A stretch of DNA of 64,000 nucleotides from Rhizobium sp. ZPR4. GTDB taxonomy: Bacteria > Pseudomonadota > Alphaproteobacteria > Rhizobiales > Rhizobiaceae. The stretch lies in contig NZ_CP157967.1 in assembly GCF_040215725.1 (NCBI RefSeq), forward strand, positions 3,194,501 through 3,258,500, in the 5' to 3' direction. The position numbers and the translations under genes are program-made. Under the pieces are notes generated by a model. It worked only from the letters and a program-made list of their open reading frames with translations. It searched no databases and had not been told where the DNA came from. Positions 39,165-49,249 of the stretch are shown here, in pieces. The first letter of the stretch is position 1. Every line of letters begins with the position of its first letter.

Positions 39165-40508
39165 ATGACGAGACTTCATGCACGCACGGCTTTGCTTGGC
39201 GACGGATGGCACGAGAATGTGCGACTGACCCTCGAAGGCGGCCGGATCGCCGGGATCGCGACGGATGTTGCACCTGATGCCGGTGACAGCAGGCAGGATG
39301 TTCTGGTGCCGGCGATGCCGAACCTGCACAGCCATGCCTTCCAGCGCGCCATGGCCGGCCTTGCAGAAGTCCGCGGCCCGGCCAACGACAGCTTCTGGAG
39401 CTGGCGCACCGTCATGTACAAGTTCGCCCTGTCGATGACCCCGGATCATGTCGAGGCCGTCGCCGCGCAGCTTTATATGGAGATGCTGGAAGCCGGCTTC
39501 TCCCGCGTCGGCGAATTCCACTACCTGCACCATGACAAGGACGGCAGCCACTATGCCAATATCGCCGAACTGGCCGAGCGCATCGGCGCCGCCAGCGCCG
39601 AAACCGGCATCGCGCTGACACTCCTTCCCGTTTTCTACGCCCATTCCGGCTTCGGCGGCACCGCTCCCATCGAGGGCCAGCGCCGCTTCATCAATTCGGT
39701 CGACAGCTTCGAAGCGCTGATATCAGGCTGCCGCACGGTCACCAGCCGCCTGCCCGGCGCCGAACTCGGTATCGCGCCGCACAGCCTGCGCGCCGTCACG
39801 CCGGAAGAACTGGCAAAGCTCGTGCCGATCGCAGGCGATGGACCAATCCATATCCACGTTGCCGAGCAGGTGAAGGAAGTGGAAGACTGCATCGCCTGGT
39901 CGGGTGCCCGCCCTGTGCAATGGCTGCTTGATAATGCGCCTATGAACGAACGCTGGTGCCTGATCCATGCCACGCACATGACCGAGGATGAAACCCGCCG
40001 CATGGCCAAGAGCGGCGCGATCGCCGGCCTTTGCCCGATCACCGAAGCCAATCTCGGCGATGGCGTCTTCGCAGCTCCCCTCTTCCTGGAAGAAGGTGGC
40101 CGTTACGGTATCGGTTCCGACTCCAATATCCTGATTTCGGTACCCGAGGAGCTGCGACAGCTCGAATATTCGCAGCGCCTGGCACTGCGCGCCCGCAACG
40201 TCATCGCCGAGACCGGCGGCTCCACCGCCCGCATGCTGTACGACGGCGCATTGGCAGGCGGCGGTGCGGCCCTGAAGGCGCCGGCGGGTCTTGCGGTCGG
40301 CAATCACGCCGATATCGTTTCGCTCGATGTGAGCGCAGTGCCCTATCTCTCCGGCGATCGCATTCTCGATCACTGGACCTTCGCCGGCGGCGTTACCGTG
40401 GATGGCGTATGGAGCCTCGGTAAAAAGCAGGTCGAAGGCGGCCGTCACCAGAAGAGAGAGGCGATCTCCGCGCGGTTCCGCAAGGCGATGGCCGAACTCA
40501 TCGGTTAG
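39165..40508 (+). CDS. hutF: Formimidoylglutamate deiminase
   Basis: A 447-residue amidohydrolase that deaminates N-formimidoyl-L-glutamate to N-formyl-L-glutamate, releasing ammonia. Metal ligands His55 and His57 are in [13 protein letters not shown], with further motifs [12 protein letters not shown] and [11 protein letters not shown]. Its presence means the five-step route (with HutG) rather than the direct HutG/formiminoglutamase route. It is divergent from hutIHUD, sharing the operator, and 166 bases before hutC. Confidence 0.95.
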   Translation: MTRLHARTALLGDGWHENVRLTLEGGRIAGIATDVAPDAGDSRQDVLVPAMPNLHSHAFQRAMAGLAEVRGPANDSFWSWRTVMYKFALSMTPDHVEAVAAQLYMEMLEAGFSRVGEFHYLHHDKDGSHYANIAELAERIGAASAETGIALTLLPVFYAHSGFGGTAPIEGQRRFINSVDSFEALISGCRTVTSRLPGAELGIAPHSLRAVTPEELAKLVPIAGDGPIHIHVAEQVKEVEDCIAWSGARPVQWLLDNAPMNERWCLIHATHMTEDETRRMAKSGAIAGLCPITEANLGDGVFAAPLFLEEGGRYGIGSDSNILISVPEELRQLEYSQRLALRARNVIAETGGSTARMLYDGALAGGGAALKAPAGLAVGNHADIVSLDVSAVPYLSGDRILDHWTFAGGVTVDGVWSLGKKQVEGGRHQKREAISARFRKAMAELIG

Positions 40509-40620
40509 AGCATGATGCCGAAAAGTGTCAGGGGATTTCGGACAACATCATGCTCTACTTCTTTGATTTTAGAGCGGATTCAGATTTCAGGTCGTTTCGA
40601 CCTAAAATCATCCGACTCTC
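40507..40620. repeat. Mosaic inverted-repeat element, copy 1
   Basis: Two hairpins in tandem: AGAGCATGATG (40507) with CATCATGCTCT (40546), and GATTTCAGGTCG (40583) with CGACCTAAAATC (40598, one mismatch). The internal CCGAAAAGTG run is a diverged form of the GGAAAAGTGC block in the copies at 47779, 55571 and 60261. It begins within the hutF stop codon and occupies most of the hutF-hutC gap. Confidence 0.7.
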
Positions 40621-40674
40621 AGAAACCGCTTTTCCTCCCATCGATTGACCCCTAAATAACTTGCGGGAAATCCC

Positions 40675-41421
40675 ATGTCTCACACGGAACAGACGGGCGG
40701 CATGACCACGGGCAAAGAGGCGACCCTGCATCAGCGCATCCTCAGCGATATCGAGGGCCAGATCGTCTCCGGCGTCTGGCCGCCAGGACATCGCATTCCG
40801 TTCGAAATGGATCTGGCGGAGCAATATGACTGCTCGCGCATGACGGTGAACAAGGTGCTGACCCAGCTTGCGCGTGCCGGCCTGATCGAGCGGCGAAAGC
40901 GCTCGGGCAGCTTTGTCACCCATCCGCAGGCGCAATCCGCCGTACTTGAGATCCATGACATCAAGTCCGAGGTTCTGTCGCTCAATCTGTCCTATTCGCA
41001 CAGGCTGATAAAGCTTGCCGAGCGGCGCGGACGGCCGGAAGACGCGCGCAGACTGCAGTTTGTCGGCTCTATTCCGGTGATGGAGATCACCTGCATCCAC
41101 TATGCCGGTCCGCGCCCCTTCTGCCTGGAAAACCGCGTCATCAATCTCGACGCCGTGCCGGAAGCGGCAAAGGCGGATTTCGAGACATTGCCGCCAGGCC
41201 CCTGGCTGCTCAACCAGGTGCCGTGGAGTACTGCCGAACACCAGATTCGCGCCATATCAGCCGAAGGCGACGCCGCCGCCAACCTCGATATCCAGAAGGG
41301 TACGGCATGCCTCGTCGTCGAACGTCGCACCTGGAGCGCCGCCGGCCCGATCACCCACGTTCGCCTCACCTATCCCGGTGATCGCCACAGCCTTGTAGCT
41401 CGTTTCACACCGGCAAGCTGA
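40675..41421 (+). CDS. hutC: Histidine-utilisation repressor HutC (GntR family)
   Basis: A 248-residue regulator: GntR winged helix at about residues 20-85 (EMDLAEQYDCSRMTVNKVLTQ) and a UTRA ligand-binding domain for urocanate (about 105-245, with YAGPRPFCLENRVINLD). It is expected to repress hutI and hutF by binding the 39094 palindrome and to release on urocanate. The start ATG is 13 codons before the likely DNA-binding domain; weak ribosome site. Adjacent to hutF on the same strand. Confidence 0.93.
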   Translation: MSHTEQTGGMTTGKEATLHQRILSDIEGQIVSGVWPPGHRIPFEMDLAEQYDCSRMTVNKVLTQLARAGLIERRKRSGSFVTHPQAQSAVLEIHDIKSEVLSLNLSYSHRLIKLAERRGRPEDARRLQFVGSIPVMEITCIHYAGPRPFCLENRVINLDAVPEAAKADFETLPPGPWLLNQVPWSTAEHQIRAISAEGDAAANLDIQKGTACLVVERRTWSAAGPITHVRLTYPGDRHSLVARFTPAS

Positions 41422-41440
41422 CCGTTTTCCCAGCACTGTT

Positions 41441-41593
41441 TCAGGGACGTTGCGGAGACTCGGTCGGCGGCGGAATGAGGCTCTCGGATTGACGGACAGG
41501 CTGGGCGGGATCGACCAGCAGGATGCTGAGCGCAATCAGAACCAGTGCCAGAATCAGGAGGATTCCGATCAGAAGGGGACGAATCGCGGTCAT
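41441..41593 (-). CDS. Fifty-residue single-span membrane peptide
   Basis: A short open frame of 50 codons beginning MTAIRPLLIGILLILALVLI: one hydrophobic helix of about 22 residues, then a short polar, proline-rich tail ending TESPQRP. The ATG at 41593 follows GGGGAGATTGGAGA, a strong ribosome site at about 5 bases, which argues for translation. It lies between hutC and a secreted protein gene, on the opposite strand. Function unknown. Confidence 0.5.
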   Translation of the reverse strand: MTAIRPLLIGILLILALVLIALSILLVDPAQPVRQSESLIPPPTESPQRP

Positions 41594-41905
41594 TTCGTTC
41601 TCCAATCTCCCCAGCCCAGCGCTAAGCGCGATAGGGAATTCGAGATAACCAGCGCAGTCTAACGGTAAATGTTAAGCAATGCTTGATGTTCTGGGAAATA
41701 ACAGGCCTTTTCCAAGAATTTCTGGCCGCGCCGGATAAGACCGCCATCTCACGCTTGTTTGAATGGCGGACAGCGCAAGCGGCGCATAGGATCGCAATGT
41801 AGATGGCTTCGAAGCCGTTCCGCGGCCTCCGTCGACCAATTCCAACCTTCTTATCAGGGACGACCGGCGCATCGCTCGTCCGATATCTCAAGGGAGACCC
41901 CACCC
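41594..41905. other. Intergenic region without a recognised gene
   Basis: This 312-base stretch contains the start region of the 50-residue peptide gene (minus strand) and the upstream region of the secreted protein gene at 41906 (plus strand). I see no further gene, no strong hairpin and no named operator in it. Confidence 0.5.
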
Positions 41906-42520
41906 ATGGATCGCAAACGTCTGATCGCGGCTGTGCTGACGCTCTCCGCCGCCATGCTCGCCACGCTGCAAAGCGCCGATGCCGCCGAACGCGTGAGGGT
42001 GCGCGGCACCGTGGAGAGCCTTGATGGCGATACGCTCAAGGTCAAGTCTCGCGACGGCAAGGACGTTACCGTTGCGCTGAAATCCGGCTGGAACGTTGGC
42101 GGCGTCGTCAAGGCGGCCGTCAGCGACATCAAGCCTGGCGATTTCGTCGGCATCGCGTCGCAGCCGACCGATAGCGGCATCAATGGTGCGATCGAGGTGG
42201 TCATCTTCCCTGCCTCGATGAAAGGAACCGGCGAAGGCGACCGCCCTTGGGATTCAAAGCCGAACAGTTCGATGACCAATGCCACGGTCGCCAATGCCGT
42301 GACCTCGGTCAGCGGCCCGACCTTGACGCTCACCTACAAGGGCGGCGAACGCAAGATCAAGATCCCGGATGGCACGCCTGTCGTGACGCTGACGTCAGCA
42401 ACGAAAGCCGATCTGAAGCACGGCGCCGGTGTCTTCATCACAGGCGAGCAAACCGGCGAGACCACAGTCTCCGCCGACCGAGTTGCAGTGGGCCTCAACG
42501 GCACCGTACCGCCGATGTGA
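41906..42520 (+). CDS. Secreted OB-fold-like protein, unknown function
   Basis: A 204-residue protein with a Sec signal peptide (MDRKRLIAAVLTLSAAMLAT, cleavage after ADA near residue 26). The mature part seems to contain two similar beta-rich units (VRGTVESLDGDTLKVKSRDG and VTSVSGPTLTLTYKGGERKI), each suggesting a DUF5666-like OB fold. ATG at 41906 follows AAGGGAG. Proteins like this are often misannotated as transport components. A bidirectional terminator follows at 42557. Confidence 0.7.
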   Translation: MDRKRLIAAVLTLSAAMLATLQSADAAERVRVRGTVESLDGDTLKVKSRDGKDVTVALKSGWNVGGVVKAAVSDIKPGDFVGIASQPTDSGINGAIEVVIFPASMKGTGEGDRPWDSKPNSSMTNATVANAVTSVSGPTLTLTYKGGERKIKIPDGTPVVTLTSATKADLKHGAGVFITGEQTGETTVSADRVAVGLNGTVPPM

Positions 42521-42556
42521 TCGATGCCCGATCAATCGGCTGATTTGCATCCAACG

Positions 42557-42594
42557 AAAACAGGCGGACCGCAAAACTGCGATCCGCCTGTTTT
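42557..42594. terminator. Bidirectional rho-independent terminator
   Basis: AAAACAGGCGGA (42557-42568) pairs with TCCGCCTGTTTT (42583-42594), with an inner CGCA-AAAC-TGCG hairpin and one C-A mismatch. It serves the secreted protein gene on the plus strand and the RND operon ending at 42624 on the minus strand. Confidence 0.85.
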
Positions 42595-42623
42595 CCTAGC
42601 ACTTGGCGAATGAGCAGGAGGCC

Positions 42624-45600
42624 TTACTCGGCAGCCTGCGCATGCGGGCGATGATCGATCGCATCATCCTCGTCATCTTCCACCGGCTTCGGCTGCTTCC
42701 AGGCGATCAGGCGGTAGAACATCGGGATGAAGAAGGTAGCGATGAAGGTTGCCGCCAGCATGCCGCCGATGACGCCGGTGCCGATGGCATGGCGGCTGGC
42801 GGAGCCTGCGCCGGTGCTGATGGCCAGTGGCACGACGCCGAGGATGAAGGCGAGCGAGGTCATCACGATCGGGCGGAAGCGCAGCCGGGCTGCCTCGAGC
42901 GCTGCTTCCGCCGCGCTCATGCCTTCCTTGCGTTTCAGCACGGCGAACTCGACGATCAGAATGGCGTTCTTTGCCGCCAGGCCAATCAGCGTCACCATGC
43001 CAATCTGGAAGTAGACGTCGTTGGTGAGCCCGCGCAGATAGGTGGCCAGCAGCGCACCGAACAACGCGAAGGGGATCGCGGTGATGACGGCGAGCGGCAG
43101 GCTCCACTTTTCATACTGCGCAGCGAGGATCAGAAACACCATGATGACGCCGAAGATCATCGCTTGCGTGCCGGCGCCGCTCGTCTCCAGCTCCTGATAG
43201 GCAGAACCCGTCCACGCGATCTGGAAGCCCTGCGGCAAGGTCTCGGCTGCCACCTGCTGCATGGCCTTGATCGCGTCGCCTGACGTATAGCCGGGCGCCG
43301 GGTTGCCGGTGATCTTGGCGGCATTGAAGGCGTTGTAGCGTTCGAGCTGGTCCGGCCCGATGGCGCGCGTCACCTTGATGAGCGTATCGAGCGGAATCAT
43401 CTTGCCGCTGTCGGAGCGGACGAAGACTTGGCGCAGATCGTCGGGCGATTCGCGGAATGGCGCTTCCGACTGCAGGTTGACCTGATAGTTGCGGCCGTAA
43501 AGCGTGAAATCGTTCACGTAGAGGCTGCCGAACGTCGCCTGCATGGCGTCGAAGACGGAGTTGATCGGCACGCCGAGCGCCTTGGCCTTCTCGCGGTCGA
43601 GATCGGTACGGAACTGCGGAACGTTGGTATCGAGCGTGGTGCGGACGCCGGCCAGCTCCCGCCGCTTCGAGGCCGCCTCGACAAGCTTCTGGGCCTCATC
43701 GGAAAGCCCGGCAACACCCTTGCCGCTGCGATCCTGCAGATAGACCTCGAAACCGCCCGTCGTCGAAAGACCCATGATCGGCGGCGGGTTGAAGGCGAGC
43801 ACCATGGCATCCTTGATGCCCATGTTGGCGCCGATCATCGGGCCTGCGAGATTGCGGGCATCGAGTTCCGGCGTCTTGCGCTCGCTCCAGTCCTTCAGCG
43901 TCACGAAGGCGACGCCGGCACTGCTCTTCAGGCCGCCCGACAGCAGGTCGAAGCCCGAGACCGCAAAGACGTTCTCGACGCCGGGCAGCTTCTGGGTGTT
44001 GACCATCGCCTCATCCATGACCGCCTGCGTGCGCGTCAGCGACGCCGCCGGCGGCAGGATGGCGATCTGGAACAGCGAACCCTGGTCTTCGTCCGGCACC
44101 AGCGACCCCGGCAGCGTATAGAAGAGATAGCCCGTCACGCCGAGCAGGCCGGCAACCAGAACGCAGCCGACGATGACGCGCTTCAGGAAGAACGCGACGC
44201 CCGCAGCATAACCCTGCGTCAGCCGGTCGAAGGCCCGGTTGAAGATGCGGAACGGCAAGACCGGCTCGTGATGGCCGGGCTTCAGGATCAGAGCGCAGAG
44301 TGCCGGCGTCAGTGTCAGCGCCACGATACCGGAGAGCGTGACCGAGATCGCGATGGTGACGGCGAACTGCTTGTACATCTGGCCCGCCAACCCGCCCATG
44401 AAGGAGACCGGAATAAAGACGGCGCAGAGCACCAGCACGATGGCGATGACCGGACCGGTCACTTCGCCCATCGCCTTGATGGCCGCCTTTCTCGGGGACA
44501 ATTTCTCTGTTGTCATCAGACGCTCGACGTTTTCGAGCACGACGATCGCGTCGTCGACAACGATACCGATCGCCAGCACCAGCCCGAACAGGGTCAGAAG
44601 GTTGATCGAGAAGCCGAGCAGATACATGCCGGCAAACGTGCCGATGATCGAGATGGGCACAGCGATCACGGGAATCAGCGTTGCCCGCCAGTTCTGCAGG
44701 AAGACGAAGACCACGATGATGACGAGAAGGATCGCCTCGATGAAGGTCTTGATCACCTCCTCGATCGACACCTGGATGAATTTCGTCGTGTCGTAGGGGA
44801 TCTCGTAGGCGACGCCTTGCGGGAATGACTTCTGCAGTTCATCCAGACGCGTCCTCAGTGCCTTCATCGTGTTCAAGGCATTGGCGCCGGGCTGCAGGTA
44901 GACGGCAATCGGGATGGCCGGCGTACCATTGAGGCTGCTCTGGACGGAATAGCTCTTGGTGCCGAGCTCGATGCGCGCGACATCCTTGAGGCGCAGCGTC
45001 GCAGCGTTGGCGGTCGAACGCAGGATGATTTCGCCGAAGGCGTCGACGTCGGGCAGACGGCCCTGCGTCGTCACGGTATAGGTGAAGGCCTGCGGATTGT
45101 TGCTCGGCTGGTCGCCGAAGCGGCCGGCGGCAAACTGCGAGTTCTGCTCCTGGATGGCGGTCGCGACATCGCTCGGCGTAAGATTATACTGTGCAAGCTT
45201 GTCCGGCCGCAGCCAGATGCGCATTGAATAGTCGATATCGCCAAGCAGGTTGACATCGCCCACGCCCGGAATGCGCTTGAGGTCGTCGATGACATTGAGC
45301 AGCGCATAGTTGCCGACATAGGCACGGTCGTAGCGGCTGTCGGTCGAGTACATGGCGATGAAGCCGAGGATCGAGGTCGAGCGCTTGGTAACGACGACAC
45401 CCAGCCGCGTCACATCCTGAGGCAGCGTCGAGACCGCGCGCTGTACGCGGTTGTTGACGTTGATCGCAGCCTGGTCCGGGTCGGTGCCGAGCGCGAAGGT
45501 CACCGTGATCTGCATGGAGCCGCTGTTGGAGTTCGTCGACTGCATGTAGAGCATGTTTTCGACGCCGTTGATCTGCTGCTCCAGCGGGGCGGCAACGGTC

Positions 45601-45782
45601 TGTGCTACCGTCTCGGCACTGGCGCCGGGATAGGTCGCGGTCACCACCACCTGCGGCGGCGTCAGCTCCGGATATTGCGCGATCGGCAGGATGCGCAGGC
45701 AAACCGCGCCCGCAAGCAGGATGACGATCGAGATCACCGCCGCGAAAACGGGACGGTCGATAAAGAATCTGTTGCCCAACAT
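42624..45782 (-). CDS. RND multidrug efflux pump, HAE1 family (second AcrB-like)
   Basis: A 1052-residue RND pump with N-terminus [20 protein letters not shown] and the TM4 proton-relay Asp pair ([20 protein letters not shown]). The ATG shares one base with the adaptor's TGA stop (TGATG), so translation is coupled. A bidirectional terminator lies just beyond the stop. It is unlike the pump at 13607 in its periplasmic loops, so the two are separate systems, not a tandem copy. Substrates unknown. Confidence 0.95.
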   Translation of the reverse strand: MLGNRFFIDRPVFAAVISIVILLAGAVCLRILPIAQYPELTPPQVVVTATYPGASAETVAQTVAAPLEQQINGVENMLYMQSTNSNSGSMQITVTFALGTDPDQAAINVNNRVQRAVSTLPQDVTRLGVVVTKRSTSILGFIAMYSTDSRYDRAYVGNYALLNVIDDLKRIPGVGDVNLLGDIDYSMRIWLRPDKLAQYNLTPSDVATAIQEQNSQFAAGRFGDQPSNNPQAFTYTVTTQGRLPDVDAFGEIILRSTANAATLRLKDVARIELGTKSYSVQSSLNGTPAIPIAVYLQPGANALNTMKALRTRLDELQKSFPQGVAYEIPYDTTKFIQVSIEEVIKTFIEAILLVIIVVFVFLQNWRATLIPVIAVPISIIGTFAGMYLLGFSINLLTLFGLVLAIGIVVDDAIVVLENVERLMTTEKLSPRKAAIKAMGEVTGPVIAIVLVLCAVFIPVSFMGGLAGQMYKQFAVTIAISVTLSGIVALTLTPALCALILKPGHHEPVLPFRIFNRAFDRLTQGYAAGVAFFLKRVIVGCVLVAGLLGVTGYLFYTLPGSLVPDEDQGSLFQIAILPPAASLTRTQAVMDEAMVNTQKLPGVENVFAVSGFDLLSGGLKSSAGVAFVTLKDWSERKTPELDARNLAGPMIGANMGIKDAMVLAFNPPPIMGLSTTGGFEVYLQDRSGKGVAGLSDEAQKLVEAASKRRELAGVRTTLDTNVPQFRTDLDREKAKALGVPINSVFDAMQATFGSLYVNDFTLYGRNYQVNLQSEAPFRESPDDLRQVFVRSDSGKMIPLDTLIKVTRAIGPDQLERYNAFNAAKITGNPAPGYTSGDAIKAMQQVAAETLPQGFQIAWTGSAYQELETSGAGTQAMIFGVIMVFLILAAQYEKWSLPLAVITAIPFALFGALLATYLRGLTNDVYFQIGMVTLIGLAAKNAILIVEFAVLKRKEGMSAAEAALEAARLRFRPIVMTSLAFILGVVPLAISTGAGSASRHAIGTGVIGGMLAATFIATFFIPMFYRLIAWKQPKPVEDDEDDAIDHRPHAQAAE

Positions 45783-46951
45783 CAGTTCTGCGCCACCTTG
45801 TTCGTATCCTTGGGCGATGCATCCGCCGTCGCCTGCACCGGCGCGCCGGGGCGCACCTTGATGATGCCTTCGGTGATCAGCTTGTCGCCGGCCTTGAGGC
45901 CTGACAGTACCAGCCAGCTATCGCCGATCTTCTGGCCCAGCGTCACGGGATTGACGTGCGCCTTGCCTTCCTGGTCGATCGTGTAGACGAACTGGCCCTG
46001 CGGGCTCTGCATCAGCGCCACTTCCGGGATGGTAATGGCGTTGTCGAGCGAGACGCCTGTCACCTTCGCGCGAACGAACTGGCCCGGCAGCAGCCGGCGA
46101 TCGGGATTGTCGACCACGGCGCGGGCCTGCAACGTGCCGGTCGACACGTCGATCGTGGAAGAGGTGAAGTCGACCACGCCGTCATGATCGTAGGTCGAGC
46201 CGTCGCCGAACGAGATCTTGACGCCGAGATTCGGCGCCTCTCCCTTGGCCTTCTTCATGTCGATCAGCCGGCGCACCTCGGCAGCTTCGGCATCCGAGAA
46301 GGAAAAATTGACGTAGACCGGATCGAGCTGCGTGATGCTGGTGAGCAGGCCGGTATCGCCCGTGGTGCCGATGAGGCTTCCCTCGGAGACCTGTTCCAGG
46401 CTGGTGATGCCGCCGACCGGCGCGGTGACCTGCGTATAATCGAGATTGAGCTGCGCCGTCTGAACCTGCGCCTGCGCGGCGGCCACGGCCGCTTCCGCCA
46501 ACTGCCGCGTCGAAATCGCATCGTCGCGCGCCTTCTGGGTGACCGCATTCTGGTCGAACAAGGTGATGTTGCGCTTTTCCTCGCGTTGCCCCTGGGCCAA
46601 CTGGGCCTGGCTTTGCTGCAATTGCGCCTGGGCCTGGGCAAGTGCTGCCTTGTAAGTCGCCGGATCGATGAGGAACAGCACGTCGCCGGCCTTCACTTCC
46701 GCACCTTCGATAAAGTTTCTTTTCAACAGGATACCGCCGACGCGCGCCCGCACATCGACTTGCCTAAAGGCAGAGATGCGCGCAGCATATTCATAAGAGA
46801 GCGCCACGGTCTGTGGCTTGACATCGACCACCGTCACCTGCGGCGGCGGCATCTGTCCGGCCTGCTGCGCGAAGGAGGAAGACGCGCAGAAAAAGAGCAA
46901 TCCGGCTACAATGAGGCTGCTGCGCAGGAGGAGGGATTTATGCGTCGTCAT
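45782..46951 (-). CDS. RND membrane-fusion protein (AcrA/BepF type)
   Basis: A 389-residue periplasmic adaptor. The N-terminus has a Sec signal peptide ([18 protein letters not shown], cleavage near AQQ) and no firm lipobox. Lipoyl halves ([40 protein letters not shown]) flank a coiled coil rich in Gln (about residues 95-165). ATG at 46951 is chosen, since an in-frame ATG 19 codons earlier would put coding sequence into the operator at 46996. Confidence 0.92.
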   Translation of the reverse strand: MTTHKSLLLRSSLIVAGLLFFCASSSFAQQAGQMPPPQVTVVDVKPQTVALSYEYAARISAFRQVDVRARVGGILLKRNFIEGAEVKAGDVLFLIDPATYKAALAQAQAQLQQSQAQLAQGQREEKRNITLFDQNAVTQKARDDAISTRQLAEAAVAAAQAQVQTAQLNLDYTQVTAPVGGITSLEQVSEGSLIGTTGDTGLLTSITQLDPVYVNFSFSDAEAAEVRRLIDMKKAKGEAPNLGVKISFGDGSTYDHDGVVDFTSSTIDVSTGTLQARAVVDNPDRRLLPGQFVRAKVTGVSLDNAITIPEVALMQSPQGQFVYTIDQEGKAHVNPVTLGQKIGDSWLVLSGLKAGDKLITEGIIKVRPGAPVQATADASPKDTNKVAQN

Positions 46952-46995
46952 GGGAAAATCACCGCGAGATTCGACATTCTTGTTGCGGCGCAATA

Positions 46996-47019
46996 TACAA
47001 ACATACATGAATGATTGTA
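46996..47019. promoter_or_regulatory. AcrR/TtgR-type operator between adaptor and TetR genes
   Basis: A 24-base imperfect palindrome with 10 of 12 pairs matching, containing CATACATGAATG flanked by TACAA and TTGTA. It resembles the known AcrR and TtgR boxes built on TACATACATTT half-sites. It lies 45 bases upstream of the adaptor and 134 bases upstream of the TetR gene. Confidence 0.65.
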
Positions 47020-47152
47020 AATATCAAATCAATGTGACTTCTATGGATGATATGGGGAACCGCATGCAGCTTTGAGATATTGATGCATGAAATCAGAGAT
47101 ATAGAGCGAGACGAAATCCCCCTTTTCGTTCGCCGAAATTTTGAGGAGGCGC

Positions 47153-47776
47153 ATGCGCAGAACCAAGGAAGATGCCGCCAAGACCCGCGAGGAAGTCCTC
47201 GCCGCCGCCGCCGAGATCTTCTATGAAAACGGCGTCAGCGGCTCGAGCCTCGAAAAGATCGCCCAGCGCGCAGGCGTAACGCGCGGTGCGATCTACTGGC
47301 ATTTCAAAGACAAGGCCGAGGTCCTGACCGCGCTGCACAGCGAGATCCGCTTGCCGCAAGAAGCTATGGTCGACTATGCGATCGAGCACGGACATGACGA
47401 TCCTCTTGGCCTGATCGAGCAAGGCACAATCGAAGTTCTACAGATCCTGGTGAATGATGAGCATCAGCAGCGCGTCTTCGCCATCATGATCCTCGGCTGC
47501 GAGTTTACGGAACATCTGTCCGACGCGGCCCAGCGCATCATCACGGCCAATGCCGAAATGTTCGGCAAGCTGCAGAAACTGATCGAGATGGCGGATGAAC
47601 AAAGTTCGCTTGCAGCGCTATGGACCGCCGATTCCGCCGCCCGCGCCATTCAATGCTCGATGAACGGCCTGCTTGCCGAATGGCTTCGGTCCGGCAAATC
47701 CTTTCCGCTGGTCGATGTCGGCGAGCGGCTGGTCCGCAGCCTGATCCGCTCCATGCGCGGCAACGAAAACCGCTAG
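47153..47776 (+). CDS. TetR-family repressor (AcrR/TtgR-like) of the RND operon
   Basis: A 207-residue TetR regulator, with the DNA-binding N-terminus closely matching AcrR/TtgR (SSLEKIAQRAGVTRGAIYWH, FKDKAEVLTAL). The rest is the TetR_C ligand-binding bundle. GAGGAGG precedes the ATG at 47153; a TTG at 47141 overlaps that site. It is divergent from the adaptor/pump operon and probably autoregulated through the shared operator. Confidence 0.92.
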   Translation: MRRTKEDAAKTREEVLAAAAEIFYENGVSGSSLEKIAQRAGVTRGAIYWHFKDKAEVLTALHSEIRLPQEAMVDYAIEHGHDDPLGLIEQGTIEVLQILVNDEHQQRVFAIMILGCEFTEHLSDAAQRIITANAEMFGKLQKLIEMADEQSSLAALWTADSAARAIQCSMNGLLAEWLRSGKSFPLVDVGERLVRSLIRSMRGNENR

Positions 47777-47778
47777 CT

Positions 47779-47882
47779 AGAGCAATTTCAGGAAAAGTGC
47801 GGAGCGGTTTTTCGTCCGGACTGCGTAAAGAAACACGGATATAGAGCGTTTTTGCGATTCGAAGAAAAGCGGAAACGTTCTA
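47779..47882. repeat. Mosaic inverted-repeat element, copy 2
   Basis: The block AGAGCAATTTCAGGAAAAGT followed by GCGGAGCGGTTTTTCGTCCG, then ATAGAGCGTTT with a matching downstream arm ACGTTCTA. It is about 104 bases long, close in sequence to the copies at 55571 and 60261. It fills the gap between converging TetR and Lrp genes. Confidence 0.75.
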
Positions 47883-48350
47883 GGCGCCCGCATGCCGCGT
47901 GGCCTCGGCCAGCGAAATATCCGACTTGATCTCCCGCGTCGACATCGAAGTCACCGTATGCCTGACGCCGGGCAGCCGGTTGAGCTCCTGTCGCAGCAGC
48001 CGGTCGAGTGCGGCCATGTCGGTGGCCAGAATATGCAGGAGATAATCGGCCTCGCCCGTCGTCGCATGGCAGCGCCAGATCAGCGGATGGCGGCGCACGG
48101 CGGCTTCGAAAGCATCGAAACGCTCGACATCGATCGACACCTGCACGAAGGCTTCCAGCCCGAAGCCGAGCCGGGCCGGGTCGAGAAGTGTCCTGTATCC
48201 CCGGATCACGCCCGCCGCCTCCAGCGCCTTCACCCGCTTCCAACAGGGTGTCTTGCTGAGACCGGCCAGATCGGCAAGCGCCGCAAAGGAGAGGCGGGCA
48301 TCAGCCTCAAGCGCGGTAATGATCTTGTGGTCGAGCGCGTCCAACTCCAT
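47880..48350 (-). CDS. Lrp/AsnC-family transcriptional regulator
   Basis: A 156-residue regulator: helix-turn-helix at about residues 5-65 (LSFAALADLAGLSKTPCWKR) and an AsnC-type ligand-binding ferredoxin-like domain (about 70-150, with GEADYLLHILATDM). ATG at 48350 follows GGAGAG; an in-frame ATG at 48362 is possible. It is divergent from the tryptophan dioxygenase family gene, 149 bases apart, and probably controls it in response to an amino acid, as Lrp/AsnC partners of kynurenine genes do. The inducer is inferred. Confidence 0.88.
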   Translation of the reverse strand: MELDALDHKIITALEADARLSFAALADLAGLSKTPCWKRVKALEAAGVIRGYRTLLDPARLGFGLEAFVQVSIDVERFDAFEAAVRRHPLIWRCHATTGEADYLLHILATDMAALDRLLRQELNRLPGVRHTVTSMSTREIKSDISLAEATRHAGA

Positions 48351-48499
48351 CGTTCTCTCCATGGCTATAAGGATGATCGATCGTACTCCGTTTCTCATAA
48401 TTTGAATGACAAATAGGAACAATGTTCAAGTTGAATTTCGTATCCTTGAGGGTGAGCAAACATGCTTGGCGGCCGAGGGCCGGAACAAAGGGAACGAAG

Positions 48500-49249
48500 A
48501 TGCAGAAGAAAGACTATTACGCGCGCATCGAGGCGCCCGAAATGCGCGACTATGGCGTTTACCTGCAGTGCGACAAGCTGCTTGCGTGTCAGAAGCCGTT
48601 GAACGGGATGGTCAACGGCGATGAATTGCAGTTCCAGATCGTCCATCAGGTCGAAGAACTCTGGATGAAGCTGATGGCCTATACGCTGGTCGATGTCATC
48701 GGTTTCATGGAGGAGCGCAATACGCATCGCGTCGTGACCCTCATGGGCCGCGTGCACCGGATCATGCGCATGATGACGGCTCAGCTCGATCTTCTCGAAA
48801 CCATGTCGCCCAAGGAATATCAGCAAATCCGCCTGCAGCTCGGCAATGGCAGCGGGCAGGAATCGCCTGGCTTCGGATTTCTGCTGCGCATGCCGCCGGA
48901 TCTCTGGCACGCCTTCAAGGCGAACTATCTCGATGCCGCCGGCCTGACGATCGCGGATATCTATGATGGGAAATACGATCATGGCGACAGTTACGTGGTC
49001 GCCGAGGCGTTGGTCGAATATGACGAGCTGTTCCAGAAGTTCCGTGCCAACCACATCTATCTGATCCAGCGTTCCATCGGGCTCGGCTCGAAATCTCTGA
49101 AAGGCCGCCCCGTCGAGCTGCTGCAGGCCGGCACGCGCCATCGCTTCTTCCCCGATCTCTGGGATATTCGCCACGAAATGACTGATCGCTGGGGCGGTCA
49201 ATATGGCATCGTCCGCGATTCCATTTCCAAGCACGATGCAGCCGAATAG
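48500..49249 (+). CDS. Tryptophan 2,3-dioxygenase family protein (diverged)
   Basis: A 249-residue member of the TDO superfamily, all-helical and heme-binding in relatives, which open the indole ring of tryptophan. The segment FQIVHQVEELWMKL matches the TDO signature around the distal His (here His49), and His225 in IRHEM suits the proximal heme ligand. The glycine/threonine loop that usually follows (GTGGTGG) is missing: the text reads DRWGGQYGIV. A TDO-like oxygenase on another indole compound is therefore possible. ATG follows AAAGGGA. Divergent Lrp gene. Confidence 0.8.
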   Translation: MQKKDYYARIEAPEMRDYGVYLQCDKLLACQKPLNGMVNGDELQFQIVHQVEELWMKLMAYTLVDVIGFMEERNTHRVVTLMGRVHRIMRMMTAQLDLLETMSPKEYQQIRLQLGNGSGQESPGFGFLLRMPPDLWHAFKANYLDAAGLTIADIYDGKYDHGDSYVVAEALVEYDELFQKFRANHIYLIQRSIGLGSKSLKGRPVELLQAGTRHRFFPDLWDIRHEMTDRWGGQYGIVRDSISKHDAAE

